A stretch of DNA of 6,737 bases from Burkholderiales bacterium. GTDB lineage: Bacteria; Pseudomonadota; Gammaproteobacteria; Burkholderiales; Ga0077523. Positions 1 through 6,460 of the stretch are shown here, one piece after another. Positions within the stretch are counted from its first letter, which is position 1, and every line of letters begins with the position of its first letter. The translations under genes were made by a program, and so were the position numbers. The notes under the pieces were generated by a model. It had not been told where the DNA came from. It did not search any database and was given only the letters and a program-made list of their open reading frames with translations. The stretch lies in the NCBI GenBank assembly GCA_025459035.1, contig JALORJ010000144.1, positions 1-6,737 on the forward strand. The letters run 5' to 3'.

Positions 1-9
1 CGGCGCGCG

Positions 10-1485
10 ATGAGCGACGACGCCGACCTGTTCGGCGACGTGCCGGTCGCCCCGGCCGGGGCGACGCCGCGCCGCGCTGCGACCGGGGCCGGGTCCGCGC
101 CATCGGCCGTCGCGGCGGCGACACCGACTGCGGCAACCGCGGCGGCGACCGCGTCGGTCGCACCGCTGGCCGAGGCGCTGCGCCCGCAGACGATGGACGA
201 CGTCGTCGGGCAGCAGCACCTGCTCGGCGCGGGGCGTCCGCTTCGGCTCGCGATCGCGTCGCGCCAGCCGCACTCGATGATCCTGTGGGGTCCGCCGGGC
301 GTGGGCAAGACCACGCTCGCGCGCCTGCTGTCACGCGCGTTCGATGCCGAGTTCCTGTCGCTGTCGGCGGTGTTCGCCGGCGTGAAGGACATCCGCGACG
401 CGGTCGGCCGGGCGCAGGACACGCTCGCGCGCAGCGGCCGGCGCACGATCCTGTTCGTCGACGAGGTGCACCGCTTCAACAAGGCGCAGCAGGACGCGTT
501 CCTGCCGTACGTCGAGACCGGCACGGTGACCTTCATCGGCGCCACCACCGAGAACCCGTCGTTCGAGGTCAACGCGGCGCTGCTGTCGCGCGCTGCGGTC
601 TACGTGCTGAACGCGTTGAGCGCGCCCGAGCTCGACACGCTGATCGACCGTGCGCGTGCGTACGCGCCGGCGGCGGCCGATGTCACGGCAGCGGCGCGCG
701 CGATGCTGGTCGGTGCCGCCGACGGCGACGCGCGGCGGTTGCTGAACATGCTCGACACGCTGCAGGCGGCGGCGAGCGCCGCCGGTGTCACGACGGTCGA
801 CGACGCGTTCGTGCAGGCGACCCTCGCGCAGAACCTGCGCCGCTTCGACAAGGGCGGCGACGCCTTCCACGACCAGATCTCGGCGCTGCACAAGTCGGTG
901 CGCGGATCGAACCCGGATGCCGCGCTGTACTGGTTCGTGCGCATGCTCGACGGCGGCGCCGATCCGCTCTACGTCGGTCGGCGCATCGTGCGCATGGCGA
1001 GCGAGGACATCGGCAACGCCGATCCGCGCGCGCTGACGCTCGCGCTCGACGCGTGCGCCACCTGGGAGCGGCTCGGCTCGCCGGAAGGCGAACTCGCGCT
1101 CGCGCAGGCGGTGCTGTATCTCGCCGCCGCGCCGAAGAGCAACGCGGTGTACGCCGCGTACAACGCCGCGCGGGCGTTCGTGCAGCGCGACGGGTCGCGG
1201 CCGGTGCCGCTGCACCTGCGCAATGCACCGACCGCATTGCTGAAGCAGCTGGGTCACGGCCGCGCCTACCGCTACGCCCACGACGAGCCGGATGCCTATG
1301 CGGCCGGCGAGACGTACTTCCCGGACGACCTTGTCGACCCGCCGACCTTCTGGGTGCCGGTGCCGCGCGGGCTCGAAGCGCGGATCGCCGACAAGCTCGC
1401 GCATCTGCGTGCGCTCGATGCGGCTGCGCGCGGTGACGCCGGCAACGACGCCGTCGACGCGACGCACCCGCCGACGTCGGACTGA
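10..1485 (+). CDS. rarA: Replication-associated recombination protein A (AAA+ ATPase, RarA/MgsA)
   Basis: A cytoplasmic AAA+ ATPase of the RarA/MgsA/WRNIP1 family, related to clamp-loader subunits. Known members act at stalled replication forks and interact with SSB. Visible motifs: Walker A GPPGVGKT (residues 94-101), Walker B ILFVDEVHRF (147-156), the sensor-1 stretch GATTENPSF (177-185) and a sensor-2-type DARRLLN (240-246). The C-terminal half has family signatures SALHKSVRGSNPDAALYW (291-308), ASEDIGNADPRA (330-341) and APKSNAVYAA (374-383). The protein has 491 residues against about 447 in E. coli. The extra length is mostly an Ala/Thr/Pro-rich, probably disordered segment (about 12-50) before the conserved core, plus a short polar tail. 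The ATG is the first start in the frame and is followed by an acidic MSDDADLF leader, so it is plausible, but only 9 bases upstream are visible. Codon use matches the neighbours. It is probably part of a lolA-rarA unit whose first gene lies outside the window. Confidence 0.96.
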   Translation: MSDDADLFGDVPVAPAGATPRRAATGAGSAPSAVAAATPTAATAAATASVAPLAEALRPQTMDDVVGQQHLLGAGRPLRLAIASRQPHSMILWGPPGVGKTTLARLLSRAFDAEFLSLSAVFAGVKDIRDAVGRAQDTLARSGRRTILFVDEVHRFNKAQQDAFLPYVETGTVTFIGATTENPSFEVNAALLSRAAVYVLNALSAPELDTLIDRARAYAPAAADVTAAARAMLVGAADGDARRLLNMLDTLQAAASAAGVTTVDDAFVQATLAQNLRRFDKGGDAFHDQISALHKSVRGSNPDAALYWFVRMLDGGADPLYVGRRIVRMASEDIGNADPRALTLALDACATWERLGSPEGELALAQAVLYLAAAPKSNAVYAAYNAARAFVQRDGSRPVPLHLRNAPTALLKQLGHGRAYRYAHDEPDAYAAGETYFPDDLVDPPTFWVPVPRGLEARIADKLAHLRALDAAARGDAGNDAVDATHPPTSD

Positions 1486-1522
1486 CGCGCACGGGCCGCG
1501 ACGCGCACCCGCGCGCGCGTCA
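1483..1522. terminator. Stem-loop spanning both stop codons of the convergent rarA and PAS-receptor genes
   Basis: TGACGCGC (1483-1490) is the exact reverse complement of GCGCGTCA (1515-1522), so the two TGA stop codons lie at the two ends of the stem. An inner pairing CGGG (1492-1495) with CCCG (1508-1511) extends it past a 1-nt and a 3-nt bulge. This is the only structure in the 34-bp gap. There is no T-run on either strand, so it is not a classical intrinsic terminator. It could be a shared bidirectional transcript end or an mRNA 3' protective hairpin, or it could be chance in GC-rich DNA. Confidence 0.3.
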
Positions 1523-3262
1523 GCCCATCTTGCGCAGCGAGTCCGACAGCGCGTCGATGCGCTTCTGCGTGTCGACGACAAGCCCGCCGATTTCCTTGGC
1601 CGAGTCGGCGGAGCGCGCCGCGAGCTTGCGCACCTCGTCGGCGACGACCGCGAAGCCCCGCCCGGACTCGCCGGCGCGAGCGGCCTCGATCGCGGCGTTG
1701 AGCGACAGCAGGTTGGTCTGGTTGGCGATGCTGTCGATGACGGTGACGATGCCGCCGATGCGGCCGAGCACGTCGGCCATCACCTGGTTGGTCTCCTCGA
1801 TCACGCGTTTGCGCGCGGACATGTCGGCGCCGACCATGACGATCTTGTCGTCTTCGCCGTTGAGGCTCTTGATGCGGTTGAAGCTGCCGTTGATCCACAC
1901 GGTGCCGCCGAGGGCCCCCGGCAGGCCCACCTCGCCCGAGAAGACGCCGGTGGTGTCGAGCAGCTGCCACTGGTCGGTGGCCAGCGTCTGGCGCAGCACG
2001 CCCAGACGGCGCTGCGCACCCGGCACGCTGTCGTCGCCGAGCGCACGCAGGAAGAGGTCGTTGGCGCTGGTCAGGTTGCCGTCGCCGGTCCACTCCGCCA
2101 CGAGGCTCGAGCGTGCGATCGCGTCGAGGCGCACGTTGTATTCGAGCGACCGGAGCTTGGTGTCGGTGACGTTGGCCTGGATCGACACGAAGTTCTTCAG
2201 CGTGCCGTGCTCGTCGAGCACCGGGTTGATCGACAGCGAGATCCAGTACGGCGTGCCGTCGCGGCCGTAGTTGAGGATCTCCTCGTAGAACGGCTCGCGC
2301 GCCTTGAGCTTGTCGCGGATGCGCTGCACGGTCTTCGGGTCGGTGTCCTTGCCCTGCAGCAGGCTGCCGGGCTTGCGCCCGAGGATGTCGCTCGCCGCGT
2401 AGCCGGTGAGCTTCGTGAAGCCCGGGTTGACGTAGAGCGTGAGCCCGTCCGGATCGCAGATCAGCACCGAGTTGTCGGTCTCGTTGGCCACGAGCGACAG
2501 CACGCGGAACTCGTCGGCCTTGCGCACCTCGTCGGTCACGTCGGAGGCGAACTTGACCACACGGGTGACCTTGCCGTCGGGGTCCAGCACCGGGCTGTAG
2601 CTTGCCTCCAGCCAGACCGGCGTGCCGTCCTTGCGGATGCGCTTGAACCGACCGCTGGAGAAGCGCCCGGCCGCGAGGCTCGACCACAGTTCCGCGTACG
2701 CGCGCGACGCGGCGAGTGCGGGCTCGCAGAACATGCGGTGGTGCTTGCCGACGATCTCCTCGCGCGTGTACCCGACGACCTTCAGGAAGTTGTCGTTGAC
2801 CGCGAGGATGGTGCCGTCGGGCGTGAACTCGATCATCCCCGACGAGCGGCTGATCGCGTCGATGCGGCCCTTGTTCTCGGCCGCCTCGCGCACCTGCGCG
2901 GTGACGTCGGCGGCGAACTTGACCACCTTCGTGACCTTGCCCGCGCCGTCCAGCACCGGGTTGTAGCTCGCCTCCAGCCAGATCGGGTCACCGCCCTTGC
3001 GCAGGCGCTTGTAGCGGCCGGTCGCGAACTCGCCGCGCGCCAGGCGTTGCCAGAACGCCGCGTACTCGGGCGAGCGTGCGTAGGCGTCGTCGCAGAAGAG
3101 GCGGTGGTGCTGGCCACGCAATTCGGCCAGCGGATAGCCCATCGCCTTCTCGAAGTTCTCGTTGCAGTCGAGGATCGTGCCGTCCGGGGAGAACTCGACG
3201 ATCGCGAGGGCGCGGCGCAAGGCGGCGATGGTCGCCTTCGAATCCTTGTCGGAGAAGAACAT
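1520..3262 (-). CDS. Soluble four-PAS methyl-accepting chemotaxis-like protein (BdlA-like PAS repeats, very short signalling domain)
   Basis: 580 residues with no membrane segment, signal peptide or HAMP domain, so a cytoplasmic receptor. Four PAS-type units are followed by a chemoreceptor signalling tip. PAS1 (about 13-125) and PAS2 (about 136-247) are close copies, each with a WLEASY motif. PAS3 (about 252-367) is LOV-like in sequence (LLQGKDTDP at 301-309) but lacks the photoactive Cys. PAS4 (about 374-485) is degenerate. The signalling tip lies at about 505-550 and contains NQTNLLSLNAAIEAARAG and GRGFAVVADEVRKLA. Only about 90 residues make up this domain, far shorter than in E. coli Tsr/Tar, and no CheR-binding pentapeptide is present. 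PAS1-PAS2 plus the tip resemble Pseudomonas aeruginosa BdlA, a two-PAS biofilm-dispersion protein. The role is probably sensing redox state, a gas or a small ligand and signalling through CheW/CheA or a biofilm pathway; the ligand is unknown. The frame opens upstream to 3472, but the ATG at 3262 is chosen because BdlA-like similarity begins right after it and a GGAG lies 10 nt upstream. The earlier residues are Arg/Pro-rich noise. Confidence 0.9.
   Translation of the reverse strand: MFFSDKDSKATIAALRRALAIVEFSPDGTILDCNENFEKAMGYPLAELRGQHHRLFCDDAYARSPEYAAFWQRLARGEFATGRYKRLRKGGDPIWLEASYNPVLDGAGKVTKVVKFAADVTAQVREAAENKGRIDAISRSSGMIEFTPDGTILAVNDNFLKVVGYTREEIVGKHHRMFCEPALAASRAYAELWSSLAAGRFSSGRFKRIRKDGTPVWLEASYSPVLDPDGKVTRVVKFASDVTDEVRKADEFRVLSLVANETDNSVLICDPDGLTLYVNPGFTKLTGYAASDILGRKPGSLLQGKDTDPKTVQRIRDKLKAREPFYEEILNYGRDGTPYWISLSINPVLDEHGTLKNFVSIQANVTDTKLRSLEYNVRLDAIARSSLVAEWTGDGNLTSANDLFLRALGDDSVPGAQRRLGVLRQTLATDQWQLLDTTGVFSGEVGLPGALGGTVWINGSFNRIKSLNGEDDKIVMVGADMSARKRVIEETNQVMADVLGRIGGIVTVIDSIANQTNLLSLNAAIEAARAGESGRGFAVVADEVRKLAARSADSAKEIGGLVVDTQKRIDALSDSLRKMG
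2522..3226 (-). repeat. Tandemly duplicated PAS-coding segment (PAS2 2522-2857, PAS1 2888-3226)
   Basis: Two adjacent PAS-coding units in the receptor gene are offset by 366 nt (122 codons). The shared stretch cctccagcca, encoding part of WLEASY, occurs at 2605-2614 and 2971-2980. The proteins align without gaps over about 70 residues; for example KVTKVVKFAADVT in PAS1 matches KVTRVVKFASDVT in PAS2. The nucleotide identity is visible but imperfect, so this is an old intragenic duplication and not a recent assembly artefact. The same tandem arrangement is known in the BdlA family. Confidence 0.8.
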
Positions 3263-3272
3263 GGTGCAGCGA

Positions 3273-3276
3273 CTCC
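3273..3276 (-). promoter_or_regulatory. Ribosome binding site of the PAS receptor gene
   Basis: On the minus strand GGAG is followed by 10 nt and then the ATG at 3262. This supports that ATG over the longer frame that opens at 3472. Confidence 0.55.
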
Positions 3277-3302
3277 ACGGGTAGGGGATGACGGCTGCGG
3301 CG

Positions 3303-3333
3303 AGCCGTGTCTTCGATTGTGACCACAACGGCT
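3303..3333. promoter_or_regulatory. Nested inverted repeat, candidate operator
   Basis: AGCCGT and ACGGCT flank the near-perfect palindrome TTGTG-AC-CACAA. The inner element is the most AT-containing patch in the intergenic region, 55-60 bp upstream of the receptor start and about 140 bp upstream of serS. It contains one TGTGA half-site reminiscent of CRP/Clp operators, but the second half-site (TCACA after 6 nt) is absent. It may bind another regulator or be a transcript hairpin. Confidence 0.3.
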
Positions 3334-3352
3334 GCGGGCACCGCGCGTTGTC

Positions 3353-3376
3353 GGCCGGCGTCGATGGCCGCCGGCC
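3353..3376 (+). other. GC-rich stem-loop in the serS upstream region
   Basis: GGCCGGCG (3353-3360) pairs fully with CGCCGGCC (3369-3376) around an 8-nt loop. No T-run follows on either strand, so it is not a terminator. If serS is transcribed from a promoter left of 3350, this sits in its 5' leader. Hairpins of this kind arise easily in such GC-rich DNA. Confidence 0.35.
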
Positions 3377-3380
3377 CGCA

Positions 3381-3405
3381 CGCGGCGGACGCGGCGGACG
3401 CGGCG
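3381..3405 (+). repeat. 9-nt tandem repeat, 2.8 copies
   Basis: The unit CGCGGCGGA occurs at 3381-3389 and 3390-3398, and its first seven bases recur at 3399-3405. The repeat is perfect. CGGCGG within each unit can pair with CCGCCG at 3368-3373, offering structures that compete with the 3353-3376 stem. It lies 66 bp upstream of the serS start. Confidence 0.7.
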
Positions 3406-3470
3406 CTCCCGGTCCGCGCCCCGAGCGGGCATCATCGCGGGCCCTCGCGTCACGTTCGCTCCCGTTCGCC

Positions 3471-4757
3471 ATGCTCGATCCCGCCCGCCTGCGCTCCGAT
3501 CTCGACGCCGTCGTCGCGCGTCTCGCCGACCGCGGCTACTCCTTCCCGACCGCTGCGTTCCTGGCGCTCGAGCAGGCGCGCAAGGACGTGCAGGTCCGGA
3601 CCCAGGACCTGCAGACACGCCGCAACGCGCTGTCGAAGGCGATCGGTCAGGCGCGAGGCAAGGGCGAGGACACCGACGCGCTGATGGCCGAGGTCGCCGG
3701 GCTCGGTGACCAGACCCGCGCGCTCGAAGGCGAGCTCGATCGCATCAAGGGCGAACTCGAGGCGCTGCTGCTGGGGGTCCCGAACCTGCCGCAGGCCGGC
3801 GTGCCGCAGGGGCGCTCCGCCGACGACAACGTCGAGGTCCGCCGCGTCGGCACGCCGACGGTCTTCGACTTCGCGGCGAAGGACCACGCCGATCTGGGCG
3901 TGGGCACCGGGCTCGTCGACTTCGAGGCAGGCGTGAAGGTGGCCGGCGCGCGCTTCACGGTGCTCAAGGGCGCGATCGCGCGCCTGCACCGCGCCATCGC
4001 GCAGTTCATGCTCGACGTCCACACCGCCGAGCACAGCTACACCGAGGTGTACGTGCCGTATCTCGTGAACGCGGACAGCATGCGCGGCACGGGGCAGCTG
4101 CCGAAGTTCGAGGACGACCTCTTCAAGGTGCCGCGCGGCGCCGGCGATCCGCCGCTGTACCTGATCCCCACGGCCGAAGTGCCGGTCACCAACCTCGTGC
4201 GCGACGCGATCGTCGCGGCCGACACGCTGCCGCTGAAGTTCGTCTGCCACTCGCCGTGCTTCCGCAGCGAGGCCGGGTCGTACGGCCGCGACACGCGCGG
4301 CATGATCCGGCAGCACCAGTTCGACAAGGTCGAGCTCGTGCAGATCGTCGCGCCGGACGCGAGCGATGCCGCGCTCGAGGCACTCACGGCGCACGCCGAG
4401 ACCATCCTGCAGCGCCTTGAACTGCCGTATCGCACCGTCGTGCTGTGCACCGGCGACATGGGCTTCTCGGCGGCACGCACCTACGACATCGAGGTGTGGC
4501 TGCCGGGGCAGGGCGCCTACCGCGAGATTTCGTCGTGCTCGAACTTCGAGGCGTTCCAGGCGCGGCGCATGCAGGCGCGCTTCCGCAATGCCGCCGGCAA
4601 GCCCGAACTGGTGCACACGCTGAACGGATCCGGTCTGGCGGTGGGGCGCACGCTCGTCGCGATCGTCGAGAACCACCAGCGCGCCGACGGCAGCATCGCG
4701 ATTCCGGCCGCGCTGCGGCCCTACATGGGCGGCATCGACGTCATCCCGGCCACCTGA
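3471..4757 (+). CDS. serS: Seryl-tRNA synthetase
   Basis: Cytoplasmic class II aminoacyl-tRNA synthetase that charges tRNA-Ser (and tRNA-Sec where present) with serine using ATP. The protein has 428 residues, the usual length for bacterial SerRS. The N-terminal antiparallel coiled-coil arm that contacts the long variable arm of tRNA-Ser spans about 28-100. The catalytic core follows. Motif 1 lies around 170-200. TAEVPVTN (234-241) is the serine-site signature. Motif 2 is FRSEAGSYGRDTRGMIRQHQ (264-283). EISSCSNFEAFQARRM (352-367) is another family signature, and motif 3 is GSGLAVGRTLVAIVENHQ (386-403). The C-terminus RPYMGG...VIP is typical. The frame is open upstream to 3288, but MLDPARLRSDL is the standard SerRS N-terminus, fixing the ATG at 3471. 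No Shine-Dalgarno-like sequence is visible in the 20 bases before it. It is convergent with mltF and divergent from the PAS receptor. A cognate tRNA-Ser(CGA) gene lies 1.5 kb downstream. Confidence 0.98.
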   Translation: MLDPARLRSDLDAVVARLADRGYSFPTAAFLALEQARKDVQVRTQDLQTRRNALSKAIGQARGKGEDTDALMAEVAGLGDQTRALEGELDRIKGELEALLLGVPNLPQAGVPQGRSADDNVEVRRVGTPTVFDFAAKDHADLGVGTGLVDFEAGVKVAGARFTVLKGAIARLHRAIAQFMLDVHTAEHSYTEVYVPYLVNADSMRGTGQLPKFEDDLFKVPRGAGDPPLYLIPTAEVPVTNLVRDAIVAADTLPLKFVCHSPCFRSEAGSYGRDTRGMIRQHQFDKVELVQIVAPDASDAALEALTAHAETILQRLELPYRTVVLCTGDMGFSAARTYDIEVWLPGQGAYREISSCSNFEAFQARRMQARFRNAAGKPELVHTLNGSGLAVGRTLVAIVENHQRADGSIAIPAALRPYMGGIDVIPAT

Positions 4758-4784
4758 GGGCCTGCAGGGCACGCCGCCACGCAA

Positions 4785-4830
4785 GACCGACCGCGTCGCG
4801 GCACTGCACCGGCGCCGCGCGCTGCCGGTC
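4785..4830. terminator. Two-part stem-loop between convergent serS and mltF
   Basis: The 71-bp gap between the serS and mltF stops contains an outer stem GACCG (4785-4789) with CGGTC (4826-4830). Inside it, CGCGGC (4797-4802) pairs with GCCGCG (4814-4819) around an 11-nt loop. The outer stem runs into the mltF stop codon. There is no T-tract on either strand, so it is at best a non-canonical or bidirectional transcript end and may be chance. Confidence 0.3.
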
Positions 4831-6277
4831 AGTCGGCGCGCGCCGCGCCGTCCGCCGCCGGCGTGAGCAACGGCGCGTCGGCGCGGTACGCGGGCTCGAA
4901 GCGCACCAGGATGTCGTGGTACGTGCGGATGTTCTCGGTCAGCACCACCGCCTCGCCGCCACGCGCGAACCCGTGGCGGACCGTCTCGTAGACGTCTGGC
5001 TGCGTCAGCAGCGGCAGGGTCTGACGCACGCCGATCCAGCGATCCGGATCGAGCTTCTGGCGCGCCGCGAGCTGCCGCGCATCCTCGAGATGGCCGAGGC
5101 CCTGGTTGTAGGCGGCGAGCGCCAGCCACGTGCGGTCGGGTTCGGCGATGCGCGGCGGCAGCGCGTCGCGCAGATCGCGCAGATAGCGCGCACCGGCGAG
5201 GATGCTCTGGCGCGGGTCGAGCCGGTCGCGCACGCCGAGGCGGTCGGCCGTGTTCCCGGTCAGCATCATCATGCCGCGCACCCCGGTCGGCGACGTCGCC
5301 AGCGGGTCCCACTTCGACTCCTGGAACGCGAGCGCGGCGAGCAGGCGCCAGTCGATGCCGCTCAGCGACTGCGCCTCGTGGAAGTGGCGGCGGAAGTCCG
5401 GCAGGCGGGTGCGCATCGCCAGGTAGAACGCGTCGAGGTCCTGCCGGTCCAGCCGCTTCACGTGGCCGTAGTAGCGGTCGACGAGCTGCGCGAGCGTGCC
5501 GTCGCGGCCGATGCGGGTGAAGAAGCGGTTGACCGCGTCGACCAGCGCCGGATCGGTGTCGGGCGGAAACGCCCACGCGAGCTGCTCCTTGTCGCCGAGC
5601 GCGACGCCCTGCACCAGGTTCGGGTGGAAGTTGCGCGCGACATCGAAGATGTGCGACCCGGTGACGGCATAGTCGGTGCGCCCGTCGGCGACGCGCGCCA
5701 GCAGTTCCTCGGGGTTCTCGGCGGGGGCCTCGGTCCACACCAGGCGCTTCAGGCGCACGCCGAGATCGCGCAGCCGGGAGGCACCGCTGGACCCGGCCAG
5801 CGCCTCGACACGCTTCGACTCGAGACTGCGCAGCCCGCGCTGCCGCCCGGCGTCGGTCGTGTGGACGAGCACCTGTCGCACCGTCATGTACGCGGGTCCG
5901 AACGTGACGCGGCGCAGGCGCTCGGGCGTGATCGACAGCCCCGCGGCCGCGAAATGGGCCTCGCGCCGCAGCAGCGTCGGCAGCACGTCGCGGTAGGAGC
6001 GCGCCTCGACATAGCGCACCGGCAGCCCGACGTCCTGCGCGAACAACGCGACCAGGTCGTTCTCGAGGCCGACGAAGTTGCCGTCGGCGTCCTGCCAGCG
6101 CGTGGTCGGGCTGTTGCGCGTGACCACCACCAGCTCGGTCGCATCGACGAACCGCGGCGGCGGGCGCGGCACCACCAGCGGCGCGACCCGCGGCAGCGAC
6201 AGCACCCCCGCGAGCAGCGCCGCCACGCCCAGCAGATACAGCCACGGGCGCACCTTCGGGCGTGACGTGACCCTCAT
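4829..6277 (-). CDS. mltF: Membrane-bound lytic murein transglycosylase F (MltF)
   Basis: A two-domain periplasmic enzyme that cleaves the MurNAc-GlcNAc bond of peptidoglycan with formation of 1,6-anhydroMurNAc. Residues 10-28 form a hydrophobic signal or anchor segment after a basic N-terminus, with no lipobox Cys. About 46-270 is a bacterial solute-binding type 3 (PBPb) domain, the known regulatory module of MltF. About 300-415 is the SLT catalytic domain: IDWRLLAALAFQESKWDP (308-325) carries the likely catalytic Glu320, followed by SPTGVRGMMMLT (329-340) and the AAYNQGLGHLEDAR stretch (388-401). It has 482 residues against about 518 in E. coli, the difference being mainly a shorter C-terminal tail. 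The ATG is supported by the adjacent signal segment and by a GGAG 11 nt upstream. It is divergent from the tRNA-Ser gene, with 25 bp between them, and convergent with serS, so it is probably transcribed alone or by readthrough from the right. Confidence 0.95.
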   Translation of the reverse strand: MRVTSRPKVRPWLYLLGVAALLAGVLSLPRVAPLVVPRPPPRFVDATELVVVTRNSPTTRWQDADGNFVGLENDLVALFAQDVGLPVRYVEARSYRDVLPTLLRREAHFAAAGLSITPERLRRVTFGPAYMTVRQVLVHTTDAGRQRGLRSLESKRVEALAGSSGASRLRDLGVRLKRLVWTEAPAENPEELLARVADGRTDYAVTGSHIFDVARNFHPNLVQGVALGDKEQLAWAFPPDTDPALVDAVNRFFTRIGRDGTLAQLVDRYYGHVKRLDRQDLDAFYLAMRTRLPDFRRHFHEAQSLSGIDWRLLAALAFQESKWDPLATSPTGVRGMMMLTGNTADRLGVRDRLDPRQSILAGARYLRDLRDALPPRIAEPDRTWLALAAYNQGLGHLEDARQLAARQKLDPDRWIGVRQTLPLLTQPDVYETVRHGFARGGEAVVLTENIRTYHDILVRFEPAYRADAPLLTPAADGAARAD

Positions 6278-6290
6278 GCAGTGCTAGTCT
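6262..6290 (+). promoter_or_regulatory. Candidate sigma-70 promoter of the tRNA-Ser gene
   Basis: GTGACG (6262-6267, 4/6 to TTGACA) and TAGTCT (6285-6290, 3/6 to TATAAT) are separated by exactly 17 bp. TGC directly precedes the -10, giving an extended -10. The predicted start is near 6297, about 6 nt before the mature tRNA. The stretch after the -10 is all C and G, as in stringently controlled stable-RNA promoters. It overlaps the first codons of mltF on the other strand. Confidence 0.5.
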
Positions 6291-6292
6291 CC
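6289..6292 (-). promoter_or_regulatory. Ribosome binding site of mltF
   Basis: GGAG on the minus strand lies 11 nt before the mltF ATG. The same bases form the end of the -10 region of the candidate tRNA promoter on the other strand, so the two signals overlap. Confidence 0.45.
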
Positions 6293-6302
6293 GCCGCCTT
6301 CC

Positions 6303-6460
<158 letters not shown>

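Larger units (their letters stand above)
3263..3470. other. Divergent intergenic region between the PAS receptor and serS
   Basis: This 208-bp region must hold the promoters of both flanking genes. I find no convincing -35/-10 pair on either strand. It contains three structured elements. A nested inverted repeat has TTGTG (3317-3321) against CACAA (3324-3328) inside AGCCGT (3303-3308) against ACGGCT (3328-3333). A stem of 8 bp pairs 3353-3360 with 3369-3376 around an 8-nt loop. A 9-nt tandem repeat CGCGGCGGA runs 2.8 copies over 3381-3405. The first could be an operator, and the stem could lie in the serS leader. No protein-like sequence is seen: the serS frame stays open through it but reads as Arg/Gly/Pro-rich filler. 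Confidence 0.6.

Noticed and set aside
1292..3322. Long plus-strand open frame of 676 codons antisense to the PAS receptor
   Set aside because: Arg/Ala/Val/Asp-rich composition with no domain, it overlaps the end of rarA and the whole receptor gene, and the minus strand has clear PAS and MCP motifs. Long antisense frames are expected at this GC content.
3263..3330. FliA (sigma-28) promoter for the chemoreceptor gene
   Set aside because: On the minus strand GCCGTCAT resembles the GCCGATAA -10 at only 5 of 8 positions and no good TAAA lies at the right spacing.
3317..3332. CRP/Clp binding site
   Set aside because: Only one half-site (TGTGA) is present; the TCACA half at the required 6-nt spacing is missing.
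4761..4768. CCTGCAGG palindrome after serS
   Set aside because: An 8-bp palindrome with no loop; too short to be a terminator or operator without other support.
3450..6245. Minus-strand open frame of 931 codons across serS and mltF
   Set aside because: It is antisense to SerRS and an alternative frame of MltF, both with clear family motifs. The translation is low-complexity Arg/Ala/Gly and resembles no protein.
4445..6265. Plus-strand open frame of 606 codons antisense to mltF
   Set aside because: It overlaps the SerRS C-terminus and lies opposite MltF; there are no motifs and composition is typical of a GC-rich shadow.
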